DNA from: Tetrapisispora phaffii CBS 4417
Taxonomy: Eukaryota > Ascomycota > Saccharomycetes > Saccharomycetales > Saccharomycetaceae
Assembly: GCF_000236905.1 (NCBI RefSeq)
Contig: NC_016521.1
Location: 682,001 to 746,000 of the forward strand
Length of the DNA stretch: 64,000 nucleotides
Direction of reading: 5' to 3'
In this document: piece by piece, positions 1 through 10,000 of the stretch
Position numbering within the stretch: the first letter of the stretch is position 1
Layout: every line of letters starts with the position of its first letter
Notes under the pieces: model-generated
What the model was told of the DNA's origin: nothing
The model's input: only the letters and a program-made list of their open reading frames with translations
Database searches by the model: none
Position numbers and translations under genes: made by a program

Positions 1-599
1 CCGTTATGCATAAGGGCATCCTTACTACTAAAAGCACCCGGCATCGAACCCACTTGATTAGAGTTTTCATCACTTTCATAAATTTTAGGTGGCATCCTTG
101 TTGGTTGATCCTTTTTCACATTGCGCCTGATTGAATTCTCTCTAGAAATCATTTTTTGCTTTTCCAAATCAAAGTCTTGTTCCAATTCATAAACGTCATG
201 AGGTGATTTTTCTTCATAGAAATCTTCATTGTTACTTTTATAATATACATTTTGTGGAGGTTGTATAGGCTGATAAATTACTGTTGCAGGAGGCATCCCC
301 ATTCTATTTGGATTGTAGGAGTCATTTGTTGGCATAGGTTGATTATTCCTATTATCTGAATTCCTACATTGACAGCACCAACAAAAGAACTGTGCTATTC
401 CCGTTACACCCTGTCTAAAACATGTTAAAACCGCACCAATTAGCCATAATGCTACTACACAAGCTAAAACTATACCAACTATTGCAATAATTTTGCATGC
501 TTTGTTATCCATACATGTGTCCCAACTTTTAAAACTATCAGCAGTACTGATTAAATCATTTCTTTTGAATACCCTGGGTACCAGACAAATATCTAACAT
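1..599 (-). CDS. PIN2: PIN2-like membrane protein, C-terminus cut off by the window edge
   Basis: Reading the minus strand from the ATG at 597-599 gives about 199 codons with no stop before base 1, so the C-terminal end lies outside the window. The N-terminal part contains the stretch MDNKACKIIAIVGIVLAC followed by a Cys-rich segment (FFCWCCQC) and a YELEQDFDLEKQK motif, which I recognise from S. cerevisiae Pin2 (YOR104W). There is one membrane span at about residues 36-58; the rest is hydrophilic and rich in Asn, Pro and Gln. In S. cerevisiae, Pin2 is a plasma-membrane and endosomal protein with a prion-like cytosolic tail, exported with the help of exomer. The neighbour is RAS, as on S. cerevisiae chromosome XV (RAS1 YOR101W, PIN2 YOR104W), which supports the call. 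OST2, which lies between them there, is absent here. Confidence 0.88.
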   Translation of the reverse strand, partial: MLDICLVPRVFKRNDLISTADSFKSWDTCMDNKACKIIAIVGIVLACVVALWLIGAVLTCFRQGVTGIAQFFCWCCQCRNSDNRNNQPMPTNDSYNPNRMGMPPATVIYQPIQPPQNVYYKSNNEDFYEEKSPHDVYELEQDFDLEKQKMISRENSIRRNVKKDQPTRMPPKIYESDENSNQVGSMPGAFSSKDALMHN

Positions 600-1257
600 G
601 ACAGTCGATGAGATCCCTTTTTTCTTTTAATACAGGATATTTCTGCAGTTCCAAATATTGAACGTGTAATCTTCAAAATAATAATAATAATATAGATATA
701 TATATATGTGTGTGTATGTGGGTGTAATGTACCAAATGTTGACTATTCCTTGAAGTAAATAAAAAATGCGAGTTCAAAGATAGATATAGATATCTATTTG
801 ATTCATCTTCTTATTAACTGTCATAGTATATTTTTAACATCGCGCAGCGGACATCGGGTTAAAGTCATTATTTTCAATGCTGAACTTTTTTTACCAATAT
901 GGAAATAAGTGAAATCGTGATGTTAGTCGACTTGAAACTTAACAATGTTCAAATAAAGAAGCATATATATATATAAAATATGTATCATTCTAAATGGTTA
1001 TAACTTTAACAATATTAATCTAAGAAAATATTCTTACTGCTTATCATTTAGCATTCCATCACTAATTTTACATGCAAGAATACTATGACGTTGGTAAAAA
1101 AAAATGGATACTTTTTTATAAGTACAATCATGGACTTTTCTTAAACTATATTGTTAATCTGTCCCATGCCTTTTTTTTGGGGAGTACTCTGTGCCTACAT
1201 AAACATATTTATATATATATATATACATATATATATATAACGTTAATTATTTGAAGA
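600..1257. other. Intergenic spacer PIN2-RAS
   Basis: This is the PIN2 promoter and the RAS 3' flank. It holds a TA/TG microsatellite at about 696-725 and a second TA-rich stretch at 1207-1240. Short open frames here are AT-repeat artefacts. No OST2 remnant was recognised. Confidence 0.6.
696..725 (+). repeat. Compound (TA)n(TG)n microsatellite
   Basis: A short TA run passes directly into a TG run. This is one of several such compound repeats in the window, all intergenic. Confidence 0.85.
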
Positions 1258-2175
1258 TTAACAGATGACACAACAGCCACCGCCGCTTGATTTTTCTTTT
1301 GGTGAGGTTGCAGATGATTTAGACTGGTTTGCTCTTGCTGTTTTGGTATCATCACTTTTATGAGAGTTCTTATTGTTTGCTGTATTGCTAGGAAATGCTT
1401 GGTTTTGCTTGTTTTCTTTGTTATGACTATCATGCGCTGTGTGACTAGCATCTCGTTCGCCAACGTTGTTCATGTTATTGTCAATAGTATTGATGTTATT
1501 AGTATTACCAGAGTTTGGATTATTAGCTGCGTTTTCTTCATTTGAATTTGCTGTGTTATTATAAGTATTGCTAACATCATCAGCGATATTAGCATTTATA
1601 TTGTTTTCGTCATGTTCATTGGCATGTTCTATATTTTGGATATTATATGCTCCGCCTTCATCTCTTACAAGACGTGATAATTCATAAAATGCATCTTGAA
1701 CGTTAATATCTTGTTTAGCTGATGTTTCAAAGAATGGGGCGGTCATGTGCTTTGCAAGGTTCATACCTTCTTCGTAACTGACTTGTCTTTCTGTTTCTAA
1801 ATCAGACTTGTTACCTACCACAACAATTGGTATGTAGTCAGCATCTTTTACCCTCTGTATTTGTTGATAGTAGTTCAACAATTCTTCATAGGAATTTCTA
1901 GAGGTAACTGAGTAGACCAATAAGAAACCTTCACCGGTTCTCATGTATTGTTCTCTCATAGCAGAGTATTCTTCTTGACCAGCGGTATCCAAGATATCCA
2001 AAATAGAAACATCATTATCAAGGACAATTTGTTTTCTATATGAGTCTTCGATGGTAGGATCGTATTCATCTACGAAATGAGATTGAATTAATTGGATAGT
2101 CAATGCAGATTTACCAACACCACCACCACCTACTACAACTAGCTTGTATTCTCTTATACTTGATTTACCCAACAT
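1258..2175 (-). CDS. RAS1: RAS1/RAS2 small GTPase
   Basis: A small GTPase that activates adenylate cyclase in the yeast nutrient-sensing cAMP/PKA pathway at the plasma membrane. All G motifs are intact: P-loop GGGGVGKS (about residues 15-22; Gly at the human G12/G13 positions is normal for yeast Ras), effector loop [17 protein letters not shown] with the catalytic Gln, NKSD, and ETSAK. The roughly 130-residue tail is Asn/Ser-rich and low in complexity, as in yeast Ras proteins. The C-terminus GGGCCVIC has the palmitoylated Cys and a farnesyl-type CAAX box. Length is 305 aa, against 309 for Ras1 and 322 for Ras2 of S. cerevisiae. The PIN2 neighbour and the final Cys favour RAS1, but RAS1 and RAS2 are WGD duplicates, so the paralog label is less certain than the family. 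Confidence 0.93.
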   Translation of the reverse strand: MLGKSSIREYKLVVVGGGGVGKSALTIQLIQSHFVDEYDPTIEDSYRKQIVLDNDVSILDILDTAGQEEYSAMREQYMRTGEGFLLVYSVTSRNSYEELLNYYQQIQRVKDADYIPIVVVGNKSDLETERQVSYEEGMNLAKHMTAPFFETSAKQDINVQDAFYELSRLVRDEGGAYNIQNIEHANEHDENNINANIADDVSNTYNNTANSNEENAANNPNSGNTNNINTIDNNMNNVGERDASHTAHDSHNKENKQNQAFPSNTANNKNSHKSDDTKTARANQSKSSATSPKEKSSGGGCCVIC

Positions 2176-4765
2176 ATTTCCACAAATAGCAGTAGTGATT
2201 GATTTTTTTTCTAGCTTTTATGAGTTATTATGAATTCCCAATAAAAGTAAATAAGTTATTAACAGGAGCTTCTTTGGATTTGCTCGTTGCTTGCTAGTAG
2301 TAATTAAATTAGGTAATAAAAATAATTTAGGAGTTTATAATGATCGAGCCCAAATATTAATTAGTTTTTGAAAATTAAAATACTGTTCATTACTTGAGGC
2401 ATGCACGTCTTGATTGCCATTAATAAATAAACATAGTATTAATAGAAATGAAAACAAAAAATAAAGATATAATATATAATATCAATAATAATGAAGGATA
2501 CCAAAAAATTATGTTTCTGAAGTTGCCTATTTTATTTCTTATGTTTCAAGTCTGTTTTTGTTTTGTTTTATTGAAGGAAAAAAAACATAAAATACATTGA
2601 GAAATGTTCGACAAAAATAGACTTGTGCTATGAAATCACTGCCGAAATAAAGATACTTACTTTTCTTAATTTTTCTACATTGTAACATTAAATCCTGCCT
2701 CCCGTACCATTTTGCATAATGGAAATCAAACAAAATAAAGAAAAAAAATAATAACAAAATCCGGAGGAGAAAGGAAACGATGAAAAATTTTGTTATTATT
2801 TCTTACAATTCCTATTCCTCTCTCTATTGTTTCTCTAGTCCTCTACCTTATTAATCGGAACATATTATGATGCTTAATGCTGAAATTTTTGAAAAACCCA
2901 TATTATAAGATTATGTTCATGTTGTTTTTTTGCTATATGTCATGTGCAAAAATATGTTAATATTAATTGTTGTTTTTCTTTGGGCTTAAAACGAAATACA
3001 GTAGTGTACATATCAATCACATCAATACGGTGTTTATATTTCGCTCTATGAACGACAGTCTTGGTTCTACACCCATCTTGATAATCAAATGAGTTAAAAC
3101 AGCAAAAACAGCAAAAACGAAAATTAAGCTTTGTTTTCTGGCCAAAATTAACCGCAATGCCTCTCCCCCCTCCCCAAAACGGAATTACCCTATGACTTTT
3201 TCACTTATTTTGCAATAAATATCAAAACCCAATTGATGAGACAAAATGAAGAATAGCAAAGAAAAGAGACATGCAAAACTATTCTGTCCCTCCCTTTCCT
3301 TCCTTCCTTCCTCGTCACTGTGTTTTATGTCTTCATAGCAATGGCTACATCTTTTTCCGTAACCTTTTCCGAATAATTCAAAAACTGAAATTTCATGGCG
3401 GCCCTCCTCCTGCCCCGCCGGAACCCTGGTGGTGCGTTAAGTGAGTGAGTGACGGTGTCGTTAGGGTAATCATATGTTATGATGAGGTCGGTTGTGTACT
3501 TTGATGTCGCAAATAAGGGAATTAACGTAAATGCACGTCACTAAGCGCCATCAAATCAGTTAGTTAATAATGCCTTCAGTATAGTATAATTTATTGAGTT
3601 AGTAGCAATAATGTATTAAAAATAACCTTGCATTTTTTAGATGGTGAGAGGAGGATTGGTTACTTGTCGTGTAATAAAGACAGAGATAACTCCAGTTATT
3701 GATTCTTGTCTTGGTTAAAAACTTATTCTAAAAACTGAACGAATGCATGAGTTCATACTAGTAATGGATTTGTTTGTGTTTTTTTTTTCGAGCTCTTGTC
3801 TCCATCACTTTGTTGTGTGATTCCAGTGAAGCTGTTTATTAAAGAAATGATCCTGTCTTGATAACTATCATGTGTCAAATGTGTAATATCACTCCGATCA
3901 AAGACCAATTAGTTGAAGAGAATCATCTAAAAATTCAATAATGAAATCGATGATAGAATCGATAATCTCTAAATAAAATTCCATAATGGAGAGCCTTGAA
4001 TTTGAAAGAACAACTTGTAAATTGAATGTTAATATATTAGTTATGTCTGGATAACAGCTATGTATAGCCTACCTTACCTTACCTAATTTTCTACCATGTG
4101 AACCAAATGAAACAAACACTATTTAAGAATACATAAACACACTCATATATATATATGTGTGTGTGTGTATGTGTGTTTATGTAGACAATAAATTAGGAAG
4201 TTTAGTTTACTTTAAAGGGCATCCACTGTTGCTATTATCTTTCTTCTTAAGTTTGATGTCTCTTCACCAAAAAATACCCCTTCAGCGAAGACTATTAACA
4301 TTTAACCGCCGAGGTACCCTCTCAATCATGATATTGTTTCGTGAAACGTGATGTATTATTGTATGGCTCTGTTATGTTGTTGTTATTTTTCATTTTGTGT
4401 ACTTTCGTACGAGGTAGAGAAATTGAAACGACCATAGTGATCATAATTCAAAAACTATTACTAGTAATAAAATTACATCTTAATTATCTATATTAAGTAC
4501 GTAGATTGTAAAGGTAACAAACACTTTAAATATATTAATCATCAATAGTTCTAGAGGTTACAAAAGGTATTAATAATTTGCAGTTGCTCAATACTTGGTG
4601 AAAAGTTGTTATACTCGTTTTTTTTTCGCATCTCAGGGAAACTAAAAAATTTCACTATTCAAACAAACATATACAACTTCAATATCTTATTCGTTAGCAT
4701 TTTTTTCATTTTTTCGACTATAAATAACGAACTAATAATACTACTACATCAACTTTAAATACAAT
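2176..4765. other. Long intergenic region RAS-RPB4
   Basis: About 2.6 kb with no convincing gene, between two divergent genes, so it holds both promoters. It contains pyrimidine-rich CCTT repeats near 3290-3315, C-rich patches near 3160-3175, a compact GC-rich patch at 3394-3436, a compound TA/TG microsatellite at 4145-4174, and a T-rich stretch just upstream of RPB4 (4618-4626). The 72- and 64-codon open frames lack recognisable features. Confidence 0.6.
4145..4174 (+). repeat. Compound (TA)n(TG)n microsatellite
   Basis: TA repeat followed directly by a TG repeat, with the same polarity as the copies near 696, 40762 and 45675. Confidence 0.9.
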
Positions 4766-5374
4766 ATGAATATTTCAACATCTAATCAAACAAAAATAAG
4801 AAGACTGAAAAAAGTAGAGGAGGAAGAAAATGCAGCTACTTTACAACTAGGTCCAGAGTTCCAATTGCAACAAATTAATCATCAAGGTGAAGTTGAAGAA
4901 CTAATAGCGTTGAATTTGAGTGAGTCTCGTTTATTGATTAAAGAAGCTCTTGTGGAGCGTAGAAAAATATTTAAAAGATCACAAAAGGGTAAACAAATAA
5001 GTGAAGGTTTGAATAGTGGAGAAGAAGATAATGAAGATAAAGAATTCATGCAGGCTGAAACACGTGAGAAGGAATTAGATTCATTGGATTTATTGCTAGA
5101 ACAAACTACTGGTGGTAATAATAAAGATTTAAAAAACTCAATGGGATATTTAACAAATTTTTCAAGATTCAGAGATCAAGAAACCGTTGGTGCAGTTATC
5201 CAATTATTAAGAAGTACAGGGTTACATCCATTTGAAGTTGCTCAACTAGGTTCTCTTGCTTGTGATACAGCTGATGAAGCAAAAACATTGATTCCTAGTT
5301 TAAACAATAAAATATCAGACGATGAATTAGAAAGAATCTTAAAGGAATTATCAAACTTGGAAACTCTATACTAA
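4766..5374 (+). CDS. RPB4: RNA polymerase II subunit Rpb4
   Basis: Rpb4 pairs with Rpb7 to form the stalk of RNA polymerase II. It takes part in initiation, stress transcription, and mRNA export and decay. The protein is 202 aa, against 221 in S. cerevisiae. The N-terminal RRLKKVEEEENAATLQLG and the C-terminal half (TTGGNNKDLKNSMGYLTNFSR, then DQETVGAVIQLL, and the terminal ELSNLETLY) match yeast Rpb4 closely. The acidic and Lys-rich linker in the middle (about residues 75-115) is shorter than in S. cerevisiae, which explains the length difference. It sits next to YUR1, as YJL140W and YJL139C do in S. cerevisiae. Confidence 0.97.
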   Translation: MNISTSNQTKIRRLKKVEEEENAATLQLGPEFQLQQINHQGEVEELIALNLSESRLLIKEALVERRKIFKRSQKGKQISEGLNSGEEDNEDKEFMQAETREKELDSLDLLLEQTTGGNNKDLKNSMGYLTNFSRFRDQETVGAVIQLLRSTGLHPFEVAQLGSLACDTADEAKTLIPSLNNKISDDELERILKELSNLETLY

Positions 5375-5602
5375 ACTAATCAAGTCAATATCAAATAATG
5401 ATGAGTACTTCTAATAAGTAATTGTATAATATAAATAGATGATAAGAAACGGTATTTCTTTAAATTCTTAATTTATTTTTCTTTGGAGTGAAATTCGATT
5501 TATTTTGTATTTATTATATAATTGTTTCTAATCATCACTTAACAAATAGTATATCTATATTTGTATTGAGTGCATGATATATATATATGTAGTTTTTATT
5601 GA

Positions 5603-6898
5603 TTAATTTTCTTTCGTAAAGAATTTGCCTGCCCCATTTTTCCACCATCTCATTAAACAACTACTGAGGGTTAATGGTATATTGTTCACATTGTCATAAT
5701 CACATTGACATCTGTGCGCAATTCTCATATAATATGAATAAGGGCATGTCATAAATGGTGAATGGCTATAACCTAGCTCATCGAAATGAATTATTTCGTT
5801 TGTCTCTAAGAGTAATGATGCCGCAATACTATGTACAGGAGCGTCACCCCATCTTTCGTAGTAAAAACCACCACTAGCATCCAGATAGTCGAAAAAATCT
5901 TGGTATTTGGTACTTCTGAAAAAGTTCAAATCACCAATTTCAAAATTTGACCAGAAATGGCACATGTTGTAAGAGCAACTACTCTTTCTACCTAAACCAA
6001 ATTTACCTATGATACTTTGGTCAGTTATAAAGTCATATGAATTTGATGTCATATTAATGTCTGTAGTATTAGACTTTAGGTCTATATATTTCTCAATTGT
6101 ATCCCATAAAGTAGGTATGGTTTCTTCATATTCATAGGTTGCTATTACAAATCCATATTTCTTGTTTTTCTCTCTCATTAATTTAAAAGGGTCATATGGG
6201 AAATCACAAAAATACTCAACTGATGGTTCGACTCTAAAATAATAATCATAACTATCTAAAACTGATTGTTTATAAAAATATCCAGAATTGAATCTGCACA
6301 TATTCCTATATGATTTAGAACCACCGTATATCACATCATCCTCGCTCATTTTTTTTAAAGACTCCTCAAAACGTGTTTCATTAATGGATGATGGTCTGTT
6401 CCAATCAGATTTAGGTATTGTCACATAAGTTGTTTTCCCACTAGCCATAGCCGTAGTAGCTTCTTGGAATTCAAACGAAAAAGGGATATCATTCATGAAG
6501 GTCCAATCATAATGGTATCTCCAATTGAACCTATCTTCAAGAGATCTCATAGATTTCAAAACTTCTTTAAGCTCAAAGTTTCGTGTAAGCATTAAAAGAG
6601 TTGCATTCTCCTTTGCATTGATTTGCCCAAAATTATTTGGAAATTTAGAGATAACTTTCGCATCATATGTATTAGTGGAAAATTTTAGATCACTGTAAGT
6701 CTCTCTATTTCTAACCTCATCATATTTAGCTAGAACTTGGTTAGAACTTCGAAACAATGTATTCTCTGATATAAGCAGTTGGATACCACTTTTATATGTA
6801 TAGCTAATGCATAGAATGTATAATACTATTGTTATGGTAAAATAATTCAGTTTTCTGTTAAACATTTCATTTTTTGAAGGTAGGCGATTACTTTGCAA
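5603..6898 (-). CDS. YUR1: Alpha-1,2-mannosyltransferase, GT15 family (YUR1/KTR2)
   Basis: A type II Golgi mannosyltransferase that adds alpha-1,2-mannose from GDP-mannose to N- and O-glycans. A short cytosolic N-terminus is followed by one signal anchor (about residues 18-35, NYFTITIVLYILCISY) and a lumenal catalytic domain. The domain carries family landmarks: YYFRVEPSVEYFCDFPYDPF and FGFVIATYEYEETIPTLW-like segments in the middle, MCHFWSNFEIGDLNFF, and GGFYYERWGDAPVHSIA near the C-terminus. Length is 431 aa (S. cerevisiae Yur1 428). It lies between RPB4 and UTP30/TIF. Both WGD copies in S. cerevisiae (YUR1 beside RPB4, KTR2 beside UTP30) would fit, so the symbol is the RPB4-side choice. 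The gene is convergent with RPB4. Confidence 0.9.
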   Translation of the reverse strand: MQSNRLPSKNEMFNRKLNYFTITIVLYILCISYTYKSGIQLLISENTLFRSSNQVLAKYDEVRNRETYSDLKFSTNTYDAKVISKFPNNFGQINAKENATLLMLTRNFELKEVLKSMRSLEDRFNWRYHYDWTFMNDIPFSFEFQEATTAMASGKTTYVTIPKSDWNRPSSINETRFEESLKKMSEDDVIYGGSKSYRNMCRFNSGYFYKQSVLDSYDYYFRVEPSVEYFCDFPYDPFKLMREKNKKYGFVIATYEYEETIPTLWDTIEKYIDLKSNTTDINMTSNSYDFITDQSIIGKFGLGRKSSCSYNMCHFWSNFEIGDLNFFRSTKYQDFFDYLDASGGFYYERWGDAPVHSIAASLLLETNEIIHFDELGYSHSPFMTCPYSYYMRIAHRCQCDYDNVNNIPLTLSSCLMRWWKNGAGKFFTKEN

Positions 6899-7450
6899 CT
6901 CAATAATTGAATTTTGCTATAGTTTGTTATTGTAATCGATTCCTTTCTAAATAAATACAGTTAATTTAATGTTGCTATAAAATAAAACACAAAGAAGTAA
7001 CATTCAGTTATTGCAAATCTACCAATTGGTTTATAGATTAGTTTTCAATACAAGAATGAAGTTAAATGTACCTTCTTCTTAGATGTAATTTGATTATTTG
7101 TATTTTTGGATTATATAAATTTCAATATCATTAAGATCGGCCTTGCCTTAACACTGCATATGAAAGAAATAGCAACAAAAAGTGCCTGAAATCTCGAATA
7201 ATATTTTATTTATCAATAATTAAAACCAATTATAATAATCATCAACATCATTATATAAGAGATTTAGCTTATATGGATTTGTAACGTTATTAAAAGTAGT
7301 AAATGCAGAAAGTATTATTAGAAGAAATATATAATATATGATGAGAGAAAATAAAAAAATTAAACAATTTTATTAGTTCCCACTGATAGATTCAATAAGT
7401 CGTCAAGGGTTAACACATACTTTGTAGTTGAATCATATTAATGGAGCTCA
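6899..7450. other. Intergenic spacer YUR1-UTP30
   Basis: AT-rich spacer holding the YUR1 promoter and the UTP30 3' flank. I saw no gene or strong motif. Confidence 0.55.
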
Positions 7451-8260
7451 TTATAGCAAGGGTAATTGTTTTTTAGACTCTATTTCTTGAGGCCTTTCAT
7501 ATATTGGTAAACTAGCACTATTGCTTGATTTGACAAAAACGGATGATACACCTCCTTTGATAACACCACCTTGTGGCTTTTTTGATTTATCAGATAAGAA
7601 TGTAACCACATCATTAATATTTTCCATCATTTCTTCGACAGTATGTTTACCAAAGATGCCAATTTTTACACTGACTAAGTTATCATTATTTGGAACATAA
7701 GAAGTATTCTTACATATACTTCTTATTTGTGCTCTTACATATTTAGGATCACACTCTTCTTTTTGTTTTTGGAATCTTAACTTCTCTGCTCTTGATAATT
7801 TCACGACAAAAGGAAGTTTCTTATTACTATTATAAAATTTATTACCCAAAATAGCTGGTAATAAATGATGTACTCTAAAATCAGCTACAATCAAATCAAA
7901 ATCTTTATACAATTGATTTAACTTAGCACCTCTGAATCTCTTTTTTAGATTTTTGACACTGATAATCTCTTTAAACATTTCTGATGTATTTGCATCATTA
8001 GACAATGTTTCTTTGTAAAATTGTGATGGATCTTTTGTGACAAGTAATATATTCAGTTGACTTGGCGTCGTCATCTTCGAAGAAAGTGGAATGATCCTTG
8101 GAACATAATCTTTAGTTATTCCCATTTTTTTACCCATTGTTATTTGTACATGCACATTTTTATCGTTTACAAGCTTTGGATCAACTTCATGGACATGAAT
8201 TAATGACTCTAGCGCTTGTTGAACATTTTTCTTTTTATTCAGTTTTAAATTGGTTGACAT
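7451..8260 (-). CDS. UTP30: Ribosome-biogenesis protein Utp30 (L1-like fold)
   Basis: Utp30 is a ribosomal-protein-L1-like protein found in 90S pre-ribosomal particles. Matches to S. cerevisiae Utp30 (YKR060W, 274 aa) include GKKMGITKDYVPRIIPL, LYKDFDLIVADFRVHHLLPA, CKNTSYVPNNDN and SDKSKKPQGGVIKGGV. The open frame begins 10 codons earlier (ATG at 8288-8290), but that stretch is unlike the family. The ATG at 8258-8260 (MSTNLKLNKKKNVQQ) gives 269 aa and is preferred. The next gene upstream on the same strand is TIF, as in the S. cerevisiae YKR059W-YKR060W pair. A PAC/RRPE-type promoter pair lies about 155-180 bases upstream, which suits a ribosome-biogenesis regulon gene. Confidence 0.92.
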   Translation of the reverse strand: MSTNLKLNKKKNVQQALESLIHVHEVDPKLVNDKNVHVQITMGKKMGITKDYVPRIIPLSSKMTTPSQLNILLVTKDPSQFYKETLSNDANTSEMFKEIISVKNLKKRFRGAKLNQLYKDFDLIVADFRVHHLLPAILGNKFYNSNKKLPFVVKLSRAEKLRFQKQKEECDPKYVRAQIRSICKNTSYVPNNDNLVSVKIGIFGKHTVEEMMENINDVVTFLSDKSKKPQGGVIKGGVSSVFVKSSNSASLPIYERPQEIESKKQLPLL

Positions 8261-8290
8261 CTTCCAATAAAAAGTCCTAATTCTATTCAA

Positions 8291-8809
8291 TTTTATTAAC
8301 TTAATTTAAGCTGAGATTAATAGCATTTGCTCAGTACATTATAATTTTGCAAAATCCATTAAACATAACGGTATAAAATACAAGTCTTGAATTTATATAA
8401 CAGGTAAGTTTCCCGATGAGCTAGCCTAAAATTTTTTTTTCATGTACTTCCTATGTTAAGCGATATTACTATAATGACAAACTTCAGGTCGGTTAGCGCA
8501 GATTGATATAATAACAAGAATATTGAAATATTTGACAAAGTTTATAGTGTCATATAAAAGATTGGCAAACTTCACTATGATACTATATTCATATACAAAC
8601 CAATATTTCTTTGATAACTTTTTCATTGGAACATCATTTACCAATTACTAAATGAATTTATGTAAACTAGGAAATCTAATGTAGATTGAATTTATATTAC
8701 TTATATAAAAATAATTAAAACAGATATTACACAGTTACTTAAACATTAATCAATAAAATAAGGCGTCTTAACAGCTAAACAAATGTATTAAATTTTTAAA
8801 CCATTATAC
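8291..8809. other. Intergenic spacer UTP30-TIF
   Basis: The UTP30 promoter with its PAC/RRPE pair, and the 3' flank of the eIF4A gene. A 62-codon open frame on the minus strand has no support. Confidence 0.55.
8414..8440. promoter_or_regulatory. PAC + RRPE pair upstream of UTP30
   Basis: CGATGAGCT at 8414-8422 is the core of the PAC element (bound by Dot6/Tod6). AAAATTTTTTTTT at 8428-8440 resembles RRPE (bound by Stb3). Together they mark promoters of the yeast ribosome-biogenesis regulon, and UTP30 belongs to it. Distance to the preferred UTP30 ATG is about 155 bases. The motifs are seen; their function is inferred. Confidence 0.65.
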
Positions 8810-10000
8810 TCAAGCGAACATTTCAGCGACATCAGCTGGTAATTCTTCGATTTGAGTGGAGTAGAATTGTTCTAATTCTCTCATAGCACCGACATCTTGG
8901 TTAGTGACGAAGTTGATAGCAACACCCTTTCTACCGAAACGACCACCTCTACCAATTCTGTGAATATAGTTTTCTTTGTTGGTTGGTAAATCGTAGTTAA
9001 TAACCAAGGAGACTTGTTGAACATCAATACCTCTAGCTAATAAATCTGTAGAGATTAAAATTCTGGAAGAACCAGATCTGAATTCCTTCATGATGACATC
9101 TCTTTCCTGTTGTGGTAAGTCAGAGTAAATGGAGGAAACAGTGAAGTTGTTTTCGGTTAATTTCTGAGTTAATTCTTCGACCTTTCTTCTGGTGTTACAG
9201 AAAATAACAGCTTGGGTGACAGAGATAGAATCGTATAAATCGGTCAAACAGTCAAATTTGTAGTCGTCTTCTTCGACGTTAATGTAGAATTGTTTAATAC
9301 CTTCTAAAGTTAATTCATCCTTCTTGACTAAGATTCTAACTGGGTTTCTCATGAATTTAGTGGTAACTTCTAAGACATCATTTGGTAAAGTAGCAGATAA
9401 TAAGACAACTTGGGTGGTTGGTGGTAACATGGTGAAAATTTGGTAAATTTGTTCTCTGAAACCAGAAGATAACATTTCATCGGCTTCATCTAAGATGAAC
9501 ATCTTGATATTGTCAGTCTTGAATCTTCTTCTTTGGATGTTGTCAGAAACACGACCTGGGGTACCAACAACAATTTGAGCATCTCTTAAACCCTCACTAT
9601 CTTCAACGAAAGAAGTACCACCGATACAAGCGTGAACTTTGACGTCCATGTGTAAAGCTAAAGCAATAACAACCTTTTGAATTTGTAAAGCTAATTCTCT
9701 GGTTGGAGCTAAGATCAAAGCTTGTGGGGATTTAATAGAACTGTCGATTCTTTCTAAAGCAGCAATGGAGAAAGTACCAGTCTTACCAGTACCAGATTGA
9801 GCTTGAGCTAAGACATCGTGTTTTTCAACAATTGGTAAGATAGCACGTTGTTGAATAGCAGATGGTTCTTCAAAACCATAACCGTAAACACCCTTTAACA
9901 ATTCCTCTTTCAAGTTCATGTCATCGAAATTGTAGACAACTTTGTCATAGTTGGTTTGGATTTGATTTTCTTCAACTTCAGAAATACCTTCAGCAGACAT
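8810..10000 (-). CDS. TIF1: Translation initiation factor eIF4A, DEAD-box RNA helicase
   Basis: eIF4A is the ATP-dependent RNA helicase of the eIF4F complex that unwinds 5' UTRs for ribosome scanning. All DEAD-box motifs are present: Q motif ([13 protein letters not shown]), AQSGTGKT (I), PTRELA (Ia), TPGR (Ib), DEAD in LDEADEML (II), SAT in LLSATLP (III), [12 protein letters not shown] (IV), RGIDVQQV (V) and [13 protein letters not shown] (VI). Length is 396 aa, against 395 in S. cerevisiae. Codon choice is strongly biased (GGT, AGA, TTG, ACC), as expected for a highly expressed protein and unlike most neighbours. S. cerevisiae has two identical copies (TIF1 next to UTP30, TIF2 next to YUR1). 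This single locus has both neighbours. Confidence 0.97.
   Translation of the reverse strand: MSAEGISEVEENQIQTNYDKVVYNFDDMNLKEELLKGVYGYGFEEPSAIQQRAILPIVEKHDVLAQAQSGTGKTGTFSIAALERIDSSIKSPQALILAPTRELALQIQKVVIALALHMDVKVHACIGGTSFVEDSEGLRDAQIVVGTPGRVSDNIQRRRFKTDNIKMFILDEADEMLSSGFREQIYQIFTMLPPTTQVVLLSATLPNDVLEVTTKFMRNPVRILVKKDELTLEGIKQFYINVEEDDYKFDCLTDLYDSISVTQAVIFCNTRRKVEELTQKLTENNFTVSSIYSDLPQQERDVIMKEFRSGSSRILISTDLLARGIDVQQVSLVINYDLPTNKENYIHRIGRGGRFGRKGVAINFVTNQDVGAMRELEQFYSTQIEELPADVAEMFA

Noticed and set aside
2539..2757. 72-codon minus-strand open frame upstream of RAS
   Set aside because: Phe/Tyr/Lys-rich product of AT-rich DNA with no domain. It sits in the RAS promoter.
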